Assembly: GCF_016735695.1 (NCBI RefSeq)
Contig: NZ_JAERQD010000028.1
Span: 1-64,000, forward strand
DNA length: 64,000 bases
Direction: 5' to 3'
DNA from: Microvirga zambiensis WSM3693
GTDB taxonomy: Bacteria; Pseudomonadota; Alphaproteobacteria; Rhizobiales; Beijerinckiaceae
A program made the translations under genes and the position numbers. The notes below the pieces were generated by a model. It was not told the origin of the DNA, ran no database searches, and saw only the letters and a program-made list of their open reading frames with translations. Positions 26,290 through 36,708 of this stretch are shown piece by piece (the first letter of the stretch is position 1; each line of letters starts with the position of its first letter).

Positions 26290-26946
26290 ATGCCGAAGCT
26301 AAAGACGACGCCGCGTGTAGGTTCGCCTGATGACCCACGCCTAAAGTCGAATGCGATCCGAGCCAGAAAGCACAACATGGTTCGGGAAGAAATTCTCGCA
26401 AGCGCAACGAAATTATTCGCGGATCGAGGATTTCGAGCGGTCTCATTGGAAGAAATTGCCGCCGAACTTGGTTACGGAAAGTCAAGTATTTACTACTACT
26501 ATAATAGCAAAGATGATCTTTTGTGGGGAGTGTATGAATATATTAGCGACCGCTACATGACCGAAGCGAAGAAAATCTTTGAGATGCCGAAGTCAAGCGC
26601 AGTCCAAATGTCGAGCCTCATCAGAATGCATGTTCTTTTTCTCGCGGAGAATAAAGAATGGACAACAGTCTTCTTCAGGGACATTTCAGAGCTCCCGGCC
26701 GATCGGCAGACTGATGTTAGAGGTATTATCGTCCGCTATAACTGGTTTTTTAAGTCGGTTTACCAGCAAGGCGTGGAGCGCGGGGAATTTAAGCCGCTAT
26801 CACCCGAGATCGCAGTGAACGCAATCCTCGGAGCCTGCAACTGGATGGTAAACTGGTTTGATCCAAAGCGTGGGCACTCTGCTCACGATATCGCAGATCA
26901 ATTCATCAAGATATTTGCCGAAGGGTACGTTATGCGGCGCGAGTGA
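26290..26946 (+). CDS. TetR/AcrR family transcriptional regulator
   Basis: 218 residues. The helix-turn-helix (ILASATKLFADRGFRAVSLEEIAAELGYGKSSIYYYYNSKDDLL, about residues 33-77) is a textbook TetR domain, followed by an all-helical ligand domain (WTTVFFRDISELPADR). A basic N-terminal extension of about 30 residues precedes it. GAGGA lies 7 nt before the ATG. TetR proteins of this type (FadR/PaaR-like) often sense acyl-CoA, which would suit the surrounding CoA-ester genes; this is inference. Confidence 0.88.
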   Translation: MPKLKTTPRVGSPDDPRLKSNAIRARKHNMVREEILASATKLFADRGFRAVSLEEIAAELGYGKSSIYYYYNSKDDLLWGVYEYISDRYMTEAKKIFEMPKSSAVQMSSLIRMHVLFLAENKEWTTVFFRDISELPADRQTDVRGIIVRYNWFFKSVYQQGVERGEFKPLSPEIAVNAILGACNWMVNWFDPKRGHSAHDIADQFIKIFAEGYVMRRE

Positions 26947-27921
26947 GGCTTTGGGACATAGTTTGGGTAAACGATTGTAACAGGGCGCCGGTATCCTTCA
27001 GAAGGCGTGCTGAAACAAAGGCATCTCTGGTCTAGGAATCCGGTTGAGCAGCGACGCCCAGCTTCAATCCTCTGAGCGGCAGTATTCGGGAGCGAGGGAT
27101 GTGCTCGGTGTTTATCCTATATTCATTCTAGATGTTCAATCCCGGCATTTGATGGACCGGGTCAAAGTTGAAGCGTTTGGGCTCCTTGAGCCAGGTTTTG
27201 CAGATGAACTCGTAGGGGGTGAGGCCCTTCAGGGTCTTGAGCCTTCGGGCGAAGTTGTAGGCGCTCACGAAGTCAGCCAGATGCTGCCGGAGCTGGTCAT
27301 GGCTGTCGTAGTAGTAGCGCTTGACCGTCGCATCCTTGAGGGTGCGGTTCATCCGCTCAACCTGCCCATTCGTCCAGGGATGCCTTGGCTTGATCGTTCT
27401 GAGCACAGGCATACTCAAAGGCATGGGCCCGGAAGAGCTCGCCGCGTTTCATCGCTTTCTTGATCAGCGGGACTGCCGAAGCCGTGTTGCTGGGCGTGGT
27501 GAAGTGAATGCCATGGTCAGTCAGGACCGTGTGCACCTTGTAAGGCACGGCCTTGATCAGCGCGCGCAGGAAGTCGCCGGCAATCCCGGTGGTCACCTTC
27601 TCGTGCAACTCCACAAAGGCAAACTTGCTGGTGCGATCAATCGCAACCAGCAGATAGAGCCTTCCCTCCTCAGTGCGCACTTCCGCAATGTCGATGTGGA
27701 AATAGCCGATGGGATAGTTCTTGAACTTCTTCTTGGCCGGCTTGTCGCCGGCCACCTCGGGCAGGCGGCTGATGCCATGGCGCTGCAGACAACGATGCAG
27801 GGATGAACGCGTCAGGCGCGGGATGGTGGCTTGCAAGGCATACAGGCAGTCATCCAGTGGCAGCAGGGTATGCCGGCGGTGGTGTCCCGCTTCTTCCACT
27901 TGGCCACGGTCTTCGGGTTGA

Positions 27922-29105
<1,184 letters not shown>

Positions 29106-29286
29106 TCTCCAAGACAGCCGCTCTGTCGTTGTGGCGCTCCCATGGAGAACTTGGCCCATAGCGCGTCCCTCCATTCCAGGGATAATATCGCACCATCAAA
29201 CTCTGGGATCAAACATCTAGCTGTTTCTACTAACGAGCACTCCTTACCGTACTCGAAGGCCTTCTGCGTGGCCAACACTTCCGCTT

Positions 29287-30810
29287 TCAAGTACGCTCGT
29301 CAGGATCCGCTGAGCTAACCTCGCACCGTTGAATAATTTGAGACAAACTGCGTTTTAGTATCTTACCGTTTTCGTTGCGGGGAAAGTCCCGAACAGGAAG
29401 GAAACGCTGTGGAACCTTGTAGCCGGAGATTAAGGTTGAACAATGGTGCCGGAGTTCATCTTCGGACAATTCCTGGCCTTCAGCAAATTTTACGACAGCG
29501 ATAATTTCTTGGCCATAGGTAGCATCAGGCTGACCAACGACCGCAACCTCTTCGACAGCGGGATGGGCCAACAGCGCACTCTCGACCTCAATCGGAGAGA
29601 TATTGGCGCCGCCGCGAATAATGAGATCAGAGTCCCGCCCTTGGAGGAATGCGTACCCATCTGCATCAATCCGCATGAGATCGCGCATGCGGAACCATCC
29701 GTCATCACTATATGCTGCGGCAGTAAGTTCAGGCTCGTTCCAGTAGCCAAGCATGTCGACCATGCCTCGGGCGAGAACCGTTCCGACGTTCCCTTCCCGG
29801 ACAATGCATCCTGCCGCGTCTACAAGCCTAATTTCCACGCCTTCAACCAGTCGTCCCGCCGAACCCTTGAGTGGGACAGGGTCAGTGCCAGGATCGTACG
29901 TCACGAGCGTCAGAATTTCGGATGATCCATAACTGTCGTAAACGGGACAGCCTGTAAGCCGCTGCCATGCTTCGAATGCTGGCTCATTTCGAGGCTCTCC
30001 ACCTGAGATGCAGAATCTTAGCTTCAGCTGAGGTCGATCTGGCAGTGCTTCCATATACCCCTTCAGCATCACGAACATCGTGGTCACACCAATGAAAACG
30101 GTGACTTCGTGCCGAACCAGCGCATCAAATGTATCCTCAGTGCGATAACGCTCCTGGATAATGAGTTGACCACCACGCACCAACATGTTCAGCGAGGTAG
30201 ACATAAGGCCCCATAACCATGCCAACGGAGCGACGACGATCGCGACATCATCTTCAGTAAGCCTCCAAATATCACCCGACCTTCTAGCCCCAGTGTAAAG
30301 ATTTCGGTGCGAGTGCGTGACAGGTTTCGGCTGCGATGTCGTACCGGAAGTATAACAGATTAATGCTGGCTTATCAGGGTCCATCCCTGATAAAGGCGGC
30401 AAAACAGCCTCTGTGTCGCGAAATAATCGCAGGTCCTCAATCGCGAGCGCCGTTGCCTTTGGCATCGATTGTTTAGCAAGTGGCAGTCGGGCGCGATCCG
30501 CCAGAATCAACTTTGGATTCGCGTTTTGATCCACATAGTGCAATTCCGCCTGAGTGAAAGAATGGTAAGCGGTTGCAACGATTCCACTTGCTCTCCAGAC
30601 GCCTAGAGCCGCAACTAAATATTCGGCTGAGTTCGCTGCATATATGACAACTCGATCCGACGGACGAACTCCCAATGCGATAAGATGCTTCGCCGCTTGC
30701 TCAATGGCTGTCCAAAGCTCGGAATAGGAGATCCACTCCCCTCGGTAGAATAGAGCTCCCTTGGTCGGTGTTGCGAGACTCCAGTCAAGCACTGAATTCA
30801 AGACCAGCAA
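29287..30810 (-). CDS. AMP-dependent acyl-CoA synthetase/ligase (second copy type)
   Basis: A 507-residue ANL ligase with P-loop YTSGTTSQPKPVTHSH, YGSSE (A5), GWFRMRDLMRID where GWFRTGDL is usual (the Asp is kept), GRDSDLIIRGGANISPIEVE (A8) and the C-terminal catalytic Lys in NENGKILKRSL. It shares the unusual PKPV P-loop with the ligase at 11596-13164 but is otherwise clearly different. The AT-richer codon use matches the MaoC gene upstream. The IS481 element was inserted only 66 bp after its stop, so downstream operon genes may have been cut off. Confidence 0.88.
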   Translation of the reverse strand: MLVLNSVLDWSLATPTKGALFYRGEWISYSELWTAIEQAAKHLIALGVRPSDRVVIYAANSAEYLVAALGVWRASGIVATAYHSFTQAELHYVDQNANPKLILADRARLPLAKQSMPKATALAIEDLRLFRDTEAVLPPLSGMDPDKPALICYTSGTTSQPKPVTHSHRNLYTGARRSGDIWRLTEDDVAIVVAPLAWLWGLMSTSLNMLVRGGQLIIQERYRTEDTFDALVRHEVTVFIGVTTMFVMLKGYMEALPDRPQLKLRFCISGGEPRNEPAFEAWQRLTGCPVYDSYGSSEILTLVTYDPGTDPVPLKGSAGRLVEGVEIRLVDAAGCIVREGNVGTVLARGMVDMLGYWNEPELTAAAYSDDGWFRMRDLMRIDADGYAFLQGRDSDLIIRGGANISPIEVESALLAHPAVEEVAVVGQPDATYGQEIIAVVKFAEGQELSEDELRHHCSTLISGYKVPQRFLPVRDFPRNENGKILKRSLSQIIQRCEVSSADPDERT

Positions 30811-31301
30811 GATAATGTCTCCTATTGTAGGCCGGGGACCTCACAGTGCCTCCGGAGTTGTTACTGATCAGTCAGCCATCTGAGGCACGTTCTGAAGTTG
30901 CGGTGAGGGGGAGCATTGCACAACGAGGATCACTAAGAACCCATCCTCACGTGATCGCAACACGTGCTGTGGATCTGACATGGTGGTCTCGACCAGAGCT
31001 CCGGACTACAGTGACGGCGAACAGTCCGCGCACGGTCACCGCTAATCGTGCGCCCCAACTAGCACAGTACATCATACCTTAGCCACGACTTCCGACGAAA
31101 GACGTTATAGCCAGTTTAGGTGACGCATTGAACACCATTTTCAGAAGTAACCTTTGGCTGGAACGAGAACATTGCGCACGTCCCTTGCATAGGAGGGCTT
31201 ACTGGTCTTCCTGACCCATGTATTTGAAGTTTGTCAAACTGAGCGCCGGATTACAATGTAGACTAGTGTGCCAATTGCGCTGCAGGTGAACTCCTCCGGC
31301 C
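30811..31301. other. Intergenic region upstream of the acyl-CoA ligase
   Basis: About 490 bp without recognisable coding sequence; the promoter of the ligase gene should lie near 30811-30900. One short plus-strand open frame (30846-31082) has no family features. Confidence 0.35.
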
Positions 31302-31520
31302 TTGCTCGAAAACCCTACCTCGCGCTCCAAACCCCTGGAGCGGAATTTGCCCTTGCCATTTCGCGCGAAGTGCAGTGAGGGGCTCAAGTTGCACCTGGCG
31401 GTGGACACGGTCGGACATCTGTCCAACCACGTTGGCCCGGCCACAGCTGATGGTAGCGTACAAGTGAGGCAGCCGGCACAAGCCGCGCATGTGGCCACCC
31501 GCTTTCGCTGTCGCCGATAG
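31302..31520 (+). pseudogene. IS5-family transposase remnant
   Basis: A 72-codon plus-strand open frame contains LKLHLAVDTVGHLSNHVGPAT, which resembles the KxHxAVDTLGHLLxLHVTPA block after the first catalytic Asp of IS5-type (IS427/IS1031-like) transposases. The rest of the protein is missing or out of frame. Because the match is a single motif, the call is moderate. Confidence 0.45.
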
Positions 31521-31624
31521 CTGACATAGCCCGAAGTGTACACTTGATTGTCCCGCCGGGTGCAGGCATTCACAGCACCCGGAATTCACCGCGTTAATTC
31601 AGCCACAGTATGCTGGGGCATCAG

Positions 31625-32071
31625 TTAAACATTGTCTCGATCTGCTACAAGCATAGTCCACCGACCGTCACCAATGATATCACTCCGCTCGTTGCTGAGA
31701 GCTACCTGTAAATGCACGACACCACGACCTCCAGCAGCTGTAAGTCGCTTGCCCTCTACTAACGCGGTAAGCTTTACCAAGTCGCCAATAACAATCGCTG
31801 TTTTGGCACTCCATTCAACTCCCAAAATTGCCAGCCCGGTAAGGCGCGTTATGCCCATCTCGCCGATAAAGCCATCAACGAGTGCTATTGCGGCTGAAGC
31901 ATGAAACACTCGCTGCCCGAAAATTGATGACTTGGCAAACTCCGCATCGCTGTGCAAAGGGTGGTTGTCGCGAGCAAACTCATTGAATGTATCTAAGTCC
32001 GCTTCGGTCATTCTCCTTGACCTTGAGGTGTACCTGTCGCCGATGGTAAACTGGTGAAAATAGAGCCCCAT
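31625..32071 (-). CDS. MaoC-like dehydratase
   Basis: A 148-residue hotdog protein. It has ADLDTFNEFARDNHPLHSD with the hydratase Asp/His pair, then FGQRVFHASAAIALVDGF and the C-terminal strands. A full-length MaoC-like enoyl-CoA hydratase is likely. It is preceded by the end of a short reading frame 22 bp upstream, an operon-like spacing. It is the second MaoC gene in the window and is distinct from the one at 21333. Confidence 0.82.
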   Translation of the reverse strand: MGLYFHQFTIGDRYTSRSRRMTEADLDTFNEFARDNHPLHSDAEFAKSSIFGQRVFHASAAIALVDGFIGEMGITRLTGLAILGVEWSAKTAIVIGDLVKLTALVEGKRLTAAGGRGVVHLQVALSNERSDIIGDGRWTMLVADRDNV

Positions 32072-32093
32072 TCCATTGTATCCTCAAGCATGC

Positions 32094-32255
32094 CTACGAC
32101 TTTAGCGCCTCAGCCACTTCATTAAAGAATGCGATAGGTTCCACAGGAGCCTTTCCAATTGGCATGGGTTCAGATGCGTTCCGAACAATCACAATGTTGT
32201 ATGCCGAATTCGAAGATACGGGGTCCGGAAATACCTGCGGCTGAAAATGTTCCAT
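32094..32255 (-). CDS. Short ORF, probably the tail of a truncated gene
   Basis: 53 codons ending PVEPIAFFNEVAEALKS, with GGAAG 4 nt before an ATG. The sequence reads like the C-terminus of a soluble enzyme but I cannot name the family. It ends 22 bp before the MaoC gene on the same strand, so it may be what remains of an upstream operon gene after rearrangement. Confidence 0.3.
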   Translation of the reverse strand: MEHFQPQVFPDPVSSNSAYNIVIVRNASEPMPIGKAPVEPIAFFNEVAEALKS

Positions 32256-32772
32256 CAGTCTTCCGGGCCTTCGTCCACGCCGGCCACTACACCACTTCAG
32301 CATGCATCGCACTCGACATCAACAATATCGCCACTATCGCTCAAGCTGAGAGCGAGCAATTGTCCCATTTCATCTCAGATCTTAAACCAGCTTGTCCCTA
32401 GCCTGAAGGACATCACGGCAGGAATGATCCTACGATCCATTCCGGCGTTAAATCGCGAATATATGAACTGAGCTTCCGCAATGGGCTAAGCACATGTGCG
32501 AGCAATTTGGCACCGAGGAGAGCCAGACTTCTCTGTCACGTGCCGCATAGCCGCCCGTACAGTAACATACCCCAGTCCTGGACCAGGTTCCCTGTCCGTT
32601 CTACCTTAGCTCTCAATCAGGAACACATCTTGCGCTGCCCCAAAAGGGCGGCGGGATTTGGTTGGACTCCAATTCAGCGGACGCGTTCAGGCGGCGGGGA
32701 AAGCCGGCTCGTCGAACCGTCCAATCGCCATCCCTTCAAGTTCAGTTTAATGAAATCGTATCTGGCGCGGGG
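32256..32772. other. Gene-poor stretch next to the ppdK breakpoint
   Basis: About 500 bp with no recognisable gene. It joins the truncated operon end on the left to the broken ppdK gene on the right and is probably rearranged DNA. Confidence 0.35.
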
Positions 32773-32800
32773 GCGTTCCATGCGATTCTCGCTGGAACGC
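32773..32800. terminator. Inverted repeat directly after the truncated ppdK frame
   Basis: GCGTTCCA at 32773-32780 and TGGAACGC at 32793-32800 form an 8-bp perfect stem with a 12-nt loop, immediately beyond the stop of the truncated ppdK frame. No T-run follows. It may end the transcript or mark the rearrangement junction. Confidence 0.3.
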
Positions 32801-34543
32801 TTAGGCATCTGACTTCCTCAAATTTCGAGACCCAATGCCCTCGGCGCCGAAATTACGCGCGGTCTCGGCATCGAGCGGCGTCTCCGCATTGGCGCGCACC
32901 TTCATGCGGCGCACCTTGTCGGCCCAGCCCATGAGGGTTGCGAACTCGCCCGACAGCTCCGGCTGCAGCATCTGCACCTGTCCGAGCAGCACCTGACCGT
33001 TGGATCCATCGATGGTGAGGATCTCGCCTTTCTTCAGCGTCTGACCTGCGACGGTCAACGTCTGCGTCGCATAATCGACGCGGATCTGGCCCGCGCCCGA
33101 GACGCAGGGCTTGCCCATGCCGCGCGCGACCACCGCCGCGTGCGAGGTCATGCCGCCGCGGGTGGTCAGAATGCCCTCGGCCGCATGCATGCCGTGGATG
33201 TCCTCGGGGCTCGTCTCGACACGCACCAGGATGACCTTGTGGCCGGCCTTCTTGGCGGCTTCCGCATCGTCCGAGTTGAACACGATCTCGCCCGAAGCAG
33301 CGCCCGGGGAAGCCGGCAGGCCGGTGGCGAGGATCTTGCGCTCGGCCTTGGGATCGATGGTCGGATGCAGCAGCTGATCGAGGGCCGCCGGCTCGACGCG
33401 GGTGATCGCCTCTTCCTGCGTGATCAAGCCTTCGCTTGCAAGCTCCACCGCGATGCGCAACGCGGCTTTCGCCGTGCGCTTGCCGTTGCGGGTCTGGAGC
33501 ATCCAGAGCTTGGTCTTCTCGACCGTGAACTCCATGTCCTGCATGTCACGGTAATGTTTCTCGAGAATGCCGTAGATGCGCACGAGCTCGCCATAGGCCT
33601 CGGCCATCGCGCCTTCCATCGAGGGCTTGTCGGAGCCGGACGCGATGCGCGCGGCCTCCGTGATGTCCTGCGGCGTGCGGATGCCCGCCACCACGTCCTC
33701 GCCCTGCGCATTGATCAGGAACTCGCCGTAGAGCTCCTTCTCGCCGGTCGACGGATTGCGGGTGAAGGCCACGCCCGTGGCGGAGGTCTCGCCCATGTTG
33801 CCGAAAACCATGGCCTGCACGTTCACCGCCGTGCCCCAGCTCGCCGGAATCGCGTGCAGCTCGCGGTACTTGATGGCGCGGCTGTTCATCCAGGAACCGA
33901 ACACGGCGCCGATGGCGCCCCAGAGCTGCTCCTGCGGCTCCTGCGGGAAGGGCTTTCCGAGCTCCTTCTCGACCAGCGCCTTGTAGCGCGGGAGAACGGC
34001 CTTCCAGTCCGCCGCGCTCATGTCGGTGTCGAGGCTATAGCCCTTGCGGTCCTTGTACTCGTCGAGGATCTCTTCGAAATGGTGATGCTCGATGTCGAGC
34101 ACCACGTTGGAATACATGGTGATGAAGCGGCGATAGGAATCGTAGGCGAAGCGCTCGTCGCCGGCGCCCTTGGCCAAGGCCTCGACGGTGACGTCGTTGA
34201 GGCCGAGATTGAGCACCGTGTCCATCATGCCGGGCATGGAGGCGCGGGCGCCGGAGCGGACGGAGACCAGGAGCGGATTGGCGGCGTCGCCGAAGGTGCG
34301 GCCGGTGAGGCGGCCGATATAGTCGAGAGCCTTCTCGACCTGGGACTTCAGCTCCTGCGGATAAGCGCGGCCGTGGTCGTAATAATAGGTGCAGACTTCC
34401 GTGGTGATGGTGAAGCCCGGAGGCACCGGCAGGCCCAGGTTCGACATCTCGGCCAGGTTGGCCCCCTTGCCGCCGAGCAGGTTCTTCATCCCCGCCTGGC
34501 CCTCGGCCTTGCCATCCCCGAAGGTGTAGACCCAGCGTGACAT
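32801..34543 (-). pseudogene. ppdK: Pyruvate phosphate dikinase, 3'-truncated
   Basis: 580 codons against roughly 880-900 in intact PPDK. The N-terminal ATP-grasp part is complete (GGKGANLAEMSNLGLPVPPG, SVRSGARASMPGMMDT, GVAFTRNPSTGE) and the phosphohistidine domain has its catalytic His in GGMTSHAAVVARGMGKPC (about H468). Similarity stops at NFGAEGIG (about residue 571, base 32830), where intact enzymes continue into the PEP/pyruvate-binding barrel; here nine unrelated residues and a stop follow. Without the barrel it cannot convert pyruvate to PEP. Its GC-rich codons contrast with the AT-richer genes to its left, so this is a junction between older chromosome-like DNA and inserted DNA. Confidence 0.85.
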
Positions 34544-34685
34544 CCTATTGGCTCCTGTTAGGCGCGAAACAAATCGTCGACTGATGGTATCCTCTTAAGG
34601 GCCTTGGGAACTAACCGACAGCATTCATCACCACCTATCTCCGTCACCGTGAAGGAGAATGCGGAGACCTAGAGCGGCAGGTTTC

Positions 34686-34701
34686 GTCGGCGATCGCCGA
34701 C
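34686..34701. repeat. 16-bp perfect palindrome upstream of ppdK
   Basis: GTCGGCGATCGCCGAC reads the same on both strands. It lies about 145 bp upstream of the ppdK start and could be a regulator site or a transcript hairpin. Confidence 0.35.
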
Positions 34702-34748
34702 TGGCGGAGTGCTCGTACGCTGCCGGTAGTCCTAAAGAGATGAGCTAG

Positions 34749-34850
34749 TCACCAGAAAAAGAGAGACAGAGCAAGGCTTGCAAGGCCAATCCCCGACAAG
34801 AAGACCGGGAGCCATTTAGGGCAGGCGATCTCCTCGCCGTTGAATGTCAT
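34749..34850 (-). CDS. Small single-helix membrane protein (33 aa)
   Basis: A 34-codon frame with a strong purine-rich ribosome binding site (AAGGAAAGGGA ending 2-3 nt before the ATG, with AAGGA about 9 nt away). The protein has a polar N-terminus of about 12 residues, including GEEIACPKW, followed by one hydrophobic segment of about 20 residues ending FFW. The layout is that of many small membrane proteins. No family is recognised; an isolated small gene between ppdK and the MocR regulator. Confidence 0.45.
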   Translation of the reverse strand: MTFNGEEIACPKWLPVFLSGIGLASLALSLFFW

Positions 34851-35075
34851 CGTCCCTTTCCTTCGTACGAATGCAGAGTGATCACAAACGTTGATGACTG
34901 ACCTCCGAGGGGAGTGGCGTGGCTGAGGTCACGCCAATGGCGAAACACATCATCCGTTGCTCATCACGTGTACAGGAGCAGTCAATGCAGTTCATGTCGT
35001 TCTTGCGTTCAGACGCGGATGCTCACAGATACGTCAAGCAGCGTGGTCGACGAACTTTCCCTGATGCTCAGGCTT

Positions 35076-36467
35076 CTAGGCGACCGAAAACACGTTCATA
35101 GGTGGGCGAGCAATGATCTCGTTGAGGGTGTAGAGTGCACTTGAGAGTTCGGTGAGGTCCTTCGCCCCGCCCAGGCAAATGCGAATTGCGCCAGGATCGG
35201 TGTCATCCACCGTAGATGCGATGGGAGGCGTGACGAGGATGTTATGCCTGCGCGTGGCAGAAGCGAAGCCGACTGCCGTCCAGTCCGGGGGCAATGGCAA
35301 CCAGCCGTAGAAGGGAGGAAATTTCAGCCTCTCTGCTGCGGGGAAGATACCGGAAAACACACGATATCGCTCGATCGCCTGCTGTCGGCGCTCACGGACA
35401 AGTTCATCCAACCTGCCGCTCTCGATCAGCCGCACCGCCATCTCGCTGAGGACGGGAGCGACGAACCAGGACGAGGCATGCAGCAGAAGTTCGGTCTTAT
35501 CGGTGAAGCCCGCAGGCACGGTCAGCGTGCCAAGACGGAAACCCGGCGCGACACATTTGGAGTAGGACGTGACGTAAAAGCTGCGCTCGGGTGCGAGTTC
35601 TGTGAGCGACACCGGCCGCTCCGGCAGGAAGAAGCCATAGACATCGTCCTCGATGATCGTGAGATCGAGTTCGTCGGCCAGTTCGGCGATGCGGCGCCGG
35701 CGGGCAAGGCTCATGGTGCGGGCCGTGGGGCTCTGCAAGGTCGGCATGCAGTAGAACACCTTGGCGCCAGACGTCCGGCAGGCTGTCTCCAGCGCATCGG
35801 GATCGGCGCCCTCGCCATCCATCGCCACGGGAACGAGCGAGAGATGGTTGGCGGCTGCGATCGCCTTGAACCCGGAATAGGTCAGGGAATCCACGAGGAC
35901 GGCGTCGCCAGGCCTCGCCACCAGACGAAGCGCGATGTCGATCGCGTGCTGGGCGCCGTTGCACAGGAAGAGCCGGGTGGGATCCACGGTAAACGACCCG
36001 CCGGAGACAGAGGCGGCAATGACCTCGCGATGCTGCCGGATGCCTCCATGAGGATGGTAGTCCAGGAGGGGCGCGAGTTCACGGACTTCCGACACCTCGG
36101 CCAGCAGCCCCGACAGGATCTCGGTCTCGCGCCCATGAGCCGGCACGTTCAACGCCATGTTCACTGCCTCCCGACGAGCCGACGCCTCATCGCGGCCCGG
36201 GCCGCGCCGGCGCACGAAGGTACCATGCCCCACACGTCCGCTGATGATGCCGCGCTGCTCGGCCTCCTGATAGGCCTTGGCTACGGTGCCAACTGATAGC
36301 CCCAGCTGCTGGGCTAACTCTCGGTGTGCCGGCAGTCGGGACCCGTCGGGCAGCCGCCCCTCGTTGACATCATGCTCAAGGGCATTCACCAGTGCCAGAT
36401 AACGCGGTCCCTCGGGTGACAACTGCCCTGGGAGCCAACTTGAAAACTTAACCCTATCCGCGTCCAT
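35076..36467 (-). CDS. MocR-type regulator (GntR helix-turn-helix fused to a class I aminotransferase domain)
   Basis: 463 residues. The N-terminal winged helix (YLALVNALEHDVNEGRLPDGSRLPAHRELAQQLGLSVGTVAKAYQEAEQRG, about residues 22-75) is GntR type. The rest is a fold-type I PLP domain with NGAQHAIDIALRLV, CMPTLQSPTARTM, EDDVYGFF and the PLP Lys in YVTSYSKCVAPGFRLG. MocR proteins bind direct repeats and sense PLP adducts of amino acids. The shared tandem operators before this gene and before two amino acid catabolic operons (43652 and 53357) point to it as the local regulator of the proline/hydroxyproline genes. Confidence 0.9.
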   Translation of the reverse strand: MDADRVKFSSWLPGQLSPEGPRYLALVNALEHDVNEGRLPDGSRLPAHRELAQQLGLSVGTVAKAYQEAEQRGIISGRVGHGTFVRRRGPGRDEASARREAVNMALNVPAHGRETEILSGLLAEVSEVRELAPLLDYHPHGGIRQHREVIAASVSGGSFTVDPTRLFLCNGAQHAIDIALRLVARPGDAVLVDSLTYSGFKAIAAANHLSLVPVAMDGEGADPDALETACRTSGAKVFYCMPTLQSPTARTMSLARRRRIAELADELDLTIIEDDVYGFFLPERPVSLTELAPERSFYVTSYSKCVAPGFRLGTLTVPAGFTDKTELLLHASSWFVAPVLSEMAVRLIESGRLDELVRERRQQAIERYRVFSGIFPAAERLKFPPFYGWLPLPPDWTAVGFASATRRHNILVTPPIASTVDDTDPGAIRICLGGAKDLTELSSALYTLNEIIARPPMNVFSVA

Positions 36468-36593
36468 CAGTTACCGGCTCCTCGCCAACTCATTTCATTC
36501 CATGTCGCCGACCACAGGACCGAGTTTCATGCGGGCGTCAGTGCCACCTGCAGGATCTGTGCACAAATGCCGGCGAGTCACCATCAAGCACGG

Positions 36594-36630
36594 AATGAAT
36601 TATGTCATTATCGTAATTGGTCTATAGCAA
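36594..36630 (-). promoter_or_regulatory. Tandem operator upstream of the MocR gene
   Basis: AATGAATTATGTCATTA at 36594-36610 is followed 22 bp further by a weaker copy (TTGGTCTATAGCAA, 36617-36630). The first box is nearly identical to boxes at 43652 and 53358. Read on the minus strand it contains CATAAT, a good -10, with TTGCTA as a possible -35 twenty bases upstream. It lies about 130 bp before the MocR start and suggests autoregulation. Confidence 0.55.
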
Positions 36631-36708
36631 CTCCATTGCACCTACGCAAGGTGAAGAGTGATCCCCGGCCAAATCCCGATCGTGATCAAACCTGACGCTG
36701 GAGCGGTT

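Noticed and set aside
29160..29290. Minus-strand frame opening at the stop of the acyl-CoA ligase as a coupled gene
   Set aside because: Most of it lies in the IS481 right end and transposase start; only about 23 codons remain, too few to call a gene.
31263..31589. Minus-strand 108-codon frame at the IS5 remnant
   Set aside because: Cys/Gly/Arg-rich translation; the plus strand shows the IS5 motif, so this is its shadow.
33140..34540. Long plus-strand open frame of 466 codons opposite ppdK
   Set aside because: It is the antisense shadow of a GC-rich gene; the translation is His/Leu/Arg-rich without domains, while ppdK on the other strand is unmistakable.
35244..36296. Plus-strand open frame of 350 codons opposite the MocR gene
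   Set aside because: Antisense shadow with no recognisable domain; the MocR protein has all its motifs.
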